Under the pieces are notes generated by a model. The model worked only from the letters and a program-made list of their open reading frames with translations, searched no databases and had not been told where the DNA came from. From NCBI GenBank assembly GCA_965659715.1, contig CBFHXE010000005.1, forward strand, positions 15,327-79,326: a stretch of DNA of 64,000 nucleotides, in the 5' to 3' direction. Of the stretch, positions 61,601 through 64,000 are shown in pieces; positions within the stretch are counted from its first letter, which is position 1, and every line of letters starts with the position of its first letter. Position numbers and translations under genes: made by a program. The stretch is from CABZJG01 sp965659715. Its GTDB lineage: Bacteria > Pseudomonadota > Alphaproteobacteria > Rhodobacterales > Rhodobacteraceae.

Positions 61601-63940
61601 ATGAGAGGCGTGCAAAAAATGAAATATTCTCAGTGGCTTGGCATCTGGACGCATTGGCGTTGGATAAATAATCTCATTTTTGGCTTTATGTTTGGCCTTC
61701 TCGCTGTTTTTGCAGACTTAGTTTCTGCGCAGGAATTTCGCTTTAGCTCGATTGATGTAACGGGGAACCGCCGTATTGAAAGCTCAACAATTCTAAATTA
61801 CGCAAGCATTCCAGTTGCACAGGTTGTAGATGCAGCAGAATTAAACACTGCCTATCAAAATATCTCTGACAGCGGGCTTTTCGAAAGCGTTGAATTACTA
61901 CCCTTAAATGGCCGCTTAGTGATCACAGTCAAAGAATTTCCAACGGTCAATCAGATTGCATTTGAAGGCAATAAAAAGATCACCAATAAAACGCTTGAGT
62001 CGCTCGTTAGCGTCAAGCCTAGACGGGTGTTTAACCCAACCGATATTGAGCAGGATCTCGATGCTATTGTAAAAGCTTATGCTGATATTGGAAATTTGGC
62101 GACCCAAGTATCGCCGCAAATTATTCGCCAGTCAGACAACAGAGTCGACTTGGTATTTGAAATTTTTGAGGGCGGCACTGTTGAAATAGAACGTATTAGT
62201 TTTGTTGGTAATTCGGCCTTTAGCGATCGGCGTTTGCGCCGTGTTCTGCAAACCAAGCAGGCCGGATTTCTAAGGACCGTGATCCAACGCGACACGTTTA
62301 ATTCAGATCAGATTGAGTACGATAAACAAATATTAAAGGACTTTTACCGGTCTAAGGGCTATGTTGACGCCCGGGTCAATGATGTCAAAGCTGAACTGGC
62401 AGAAGAGCTTGATGGATATTTCATCACATTCAATCTTCGCGAAGGTCGGCAATTTCGCTTTGGTCAAGTCGCAGCCGTTTCAAGTTTGCCAAATGTGAAC
62501 GCAGAAGAATTTTCAGCGGCTTTAAAAATTAAACCAAATTCAGTTTATGCGCCACTTGATGTTGAAAATGACATTGCCCGTCTTGAATATTTAGCGCTGC
62601 GCAAAGGCATCGAATTTATGAAAGTCACGCCGCGAATTTCGCGTGATGAAGCCAACCAGCTTTTAAATGTGACGTTTGAGTTGACCCGCGGCAAGCGTTT
62701 CTTTGTCGAGCGCATAAATATTGAAGGTAATAAAGGGACATTGGATCGTGTTATTCGGCGGTATTTTCGAACAGCCGAAGGCGATACCTTTAATCCGCGT
62801 GACATCGGCACCACTGCCCGTCGTCTCCGGGCGTCGGGATTATTTGCCAATGTGGATATCAGCTCGCGGGATGGCTCTTCACCCGAGCAAGTGATCATTG
62901 ACATTGTCGTTACTGAGAAAGCAACTGGATCTTTGTCATTGGGCGGCAGTTATTCTAGCGCACAAGGGTTTGGCGCTGCACTTGAGTATGGGGAGCGTAA
63001 TTTTCTTGGGCGTGGTCAATCTCTTTCCCTGGCTTTAAAAGGCGGCACCGACAACCAAGTATATTCATTACGCTTTACAGAGCCATCTTTTTTGTACAAT
63101 GATCTATCGTTCTCGCTCAATGCGGCCTTTCGCCAAACCGCACAGCAAAATTCTCTTTATGATACCACTTCTGTGATACTTGAGCCGGAGATGGGCTTTC
63201 CGATGGGTGATAATGCACGCTTGTCCCTTCGTGTATTCTCCAAAAATAGTGATATAACCGCTGAAAATACTCTTGGGGACGTGATTTCAGCTGAAGAAGA
63301 TTTACCTGCAGTCACTTCAAATGGTTTGGGGTATACCTACCGCTTTGATACGCGGCGTAGTGGGTTTAATCCTGATACGGGTGTGCTTTTTCAGATTAAT
63401 CAAGATTTTTCTGGCATTTCTGGCGATACTTCTAGCATCAAAACCGAAGCAAAACTTATCGGTCAAACAAAGGTGCTTAAAGACGCTGTCACACTGCGAG
63501 CAACGCTTGAAAGTGGTATTTTAAACTATTCCAAGGGTCAAAGCCGCGTGATCGACCGCTTTAGTATGGGAAGTCAAATTATGCGGGGGTTTGAGCCGGG
63601 CGGAATAGGCCCGCGCGAATATGTTGCAAACTCTGTAAATGATGCCTTGGGCGGCGAGCAATTTTCGGTTGCCCGTTTTGAAGCTGACTTTCCCTTGGGA
63701 ATCCCCGAAGAATTTGGATTGTCGGGCAGCATTTTTTATGATGTTGGATCACTTTGGGGAATTACAACCAGCGATCCAAATGTGTTGTATAAAGATAGTA
63801 GCATGCGGCAAGTTGTGGGCGCTGCGATCTTATGGGCCACACCAATCGGGCCGCTTCGGTTTAATTTCACCCGAGCACTTAAAAAAGAACAGTATGATAA
63901 AGAACAAGACTTTGAGTTCACGCTCTCAACCCAATTTTAA
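61601..63940 (+). CDS. bamA: Outer membrane protein assembly factor BamA
   Basis: Central pore of the BAM complex that inserts beta-barrel proteins into the outer membrane. The 779-aa protein has a signal sequence (about 24-45, ending VSAQEF), five POTRA domains (e.g. VNQIAFEGNKKITN, IERISFVGNSAFSDRRLR, VERINIEGNKGTLD), and a C-terminal 16-strand barrel ending in FEFTLSTQF with the terminal Phe. The VRGF-like motif appears as MRGFEPGGIGPR. Start ATG 61601 has GGAG upstream. Confidence 0.97.
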   Translation: MRGVQKMKYSQWLGIWTHWRWINNLIFGFMFGLLAVFADLVSAQEFRFSSIDVTGNRRIESSTILNYASIPVAQVVDAAELNTAYQNISDSGLFESVELLPLNGRLVITVKEFPTVNQIAFEGNKKITNKTLESLVSVKPRRVFNPTDIEQDLDAIVKAYADIGNLATQVSPQIIRQSDNRVDLVFEIFEGGTVEIERISFVGNSAFSDRRLRRVLQTKQAGFLRTVIQRDTFNSDQIEYDKQILKDFYRSKGYVDARVNDVKAELAEELDGYFITFNLREGRQFRFGQVAAVSSLPNVNAEEFSAALKIKPNSVYAPLDVENDIARLEYLALRKGIEFMKVTPRISRDEANQLLNVTFELTRGKRFFVERINIEGNKGTLDRVIRRYFRTAEGDTFNPRDIGTTARRLRASGLFANVDISSRDGSSPEQVIIDIVVTEKATGSLSLGGSYSSAQGFGAALEYGERNFLGRGQSLSLALKGGTDNQVYSLRFTEPSFLYNDLSFSLNAAFRQTAQQNSLYDTTSVILEPEMGFPMGDNARLSLRVFSKNSDITAENTLGDVISAEEDLPAVTSNGLGYTYRFDTRRSGFNPDTGVLFQINQDFSGISGDTSSIKTEAKLIGQTKVLKDAVTLRATLESGILNYSKGQSRVIDRFSMGSQIMRGFEPGGIGPREYVANSVNDALGGEQFSVARFEADFPLGIPEEFGLSGSIFYDVGSLWGITTSDPNVLYKDSSMRQVVGAAILWATPIGPLRFNFTRALKKEQYDKEQDFEFTLSTQF

Positions 63941-63957
63941 ATATGCTTAAGCATATT
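63940..63957. repeat. 18-bp perfect palindrome at the bamA stop
   Basis: AATATGCTTAAGCATATT reads the same on both strands. It covers the last base of the bamA stop and the start codon of the next gene. No T run follows, so termination is unlikely. Confidence 0.6.
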
Positions 63958-64000
63958 GTCCGGCAGATCTTTGTGGTTGCTGTAGCCTGCTTTTTTTGTG
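63943..64000 (+). CDS. Probable OmpH/Skp periplasmic chaperone, 5' fragment
   Basis: An open frame from ATG 63943 to the window end encodes 19 residues, MLKHIVRQIFVVAVACFFC, which look like a signal peptide. In alphaproteobacteria the gene after bamA is usually skp/ompH, so that is the best guess. No ribosome site is visible, and too little sequence is present to show the family. Confidence 0.45.
   Translation, partial: MLKHIVRQIFVVAVACFFC

Overview
The window reads as chromosomal, mostly housekeeping DNA of a marine alphaproteobacterium of the Roseobacter group (Rhodobacteraceae/Rhodobacterales). Support: the order secD-secF-Mth938-like-ccmABCDG, the acnA/DUF1223 pair, the frr-uppS-cdsA-dxr-rseP-bamA run, the small-ORF/xerD cluster, and a dddP-type DMSP lyase whose metal-site residues fall at exactly the published positions. 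GC content is moderate and uneven, and two runs of N (3745-3842, 42050-42059) show a draft scaffold, so an uncultured or single-cell genome is possible. The species cannot be told from this sequence alone.

Layout. 1-3.4 kb: 3' end of der, then serS and a membrane pentapeptide-repeat protein on the minus strand. 3.6-9.9 kb: one long plus-strand operon for Sec-driven export (yajC, secD, secF), an Mth938-like protein, and cytochrome c maturation (ccmA, B, C, D, G). It ends at a bidirectional terminator shared with acnA. 10-18.6 kb: acnA, a DUF1223 thiol-fold protein, an isolated frameshifted fliG-like gene, purB, dddP, and a divergent DUF3445 (HODM-like) gene. 18.6-23.7 kb: glnA and glnB (nitrogen assimilation), tRNA-Leu, tig, tgt. 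23.8-34.7 kb: a cyclase-TolB-TPR signalling protein, a divergent DUF882 / L,D-transpeptidase pair (cell wall), lpxD-ACP-ketosynthase (lipid A acyl chains), an ABC exporter, a 0.65 kb AT-rich non-coding stretch, a Hint-domain protein and a MobA-like nucleotidyltransferase. 34.8-41 kb: a dimethylglycine/sarcosine-dehydrogenase-like enzyme and a fused 5-oxoprolinase. 41-48 kb: a CorC-like protein broken by a gap, a metallophosphoesterase, xerD, an unknown secreted protein, a 49-aa membrane protein, aroK-aroB, ssb. 48-54.6 kb: a complete dipeptide/oligopeptide ABC importer. 55-64 kb: miaA, then pyrH, frr, uppS, cdsA, dxr, rseP, bamA and the start of a probable skp/ompH gene.

No CRISPR array, insertion sequence, prophage, integrase-flanked island or rRNA was seen. 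The most unusual items are: the dddP/DUF3445 divergent pair around a small inverted repeat; the orphan fliG-like gene broken at a homopolymer; the cyclase-like protein with altered substrate residues and a TTG start; the metallophosphoesterase with a substituted metal-site motif; and several short unannotated elements (49-aa ORF, paired inverted repeats, an 18-bp palindrome at the bamA stop). I found no convincing new multi-gene system.
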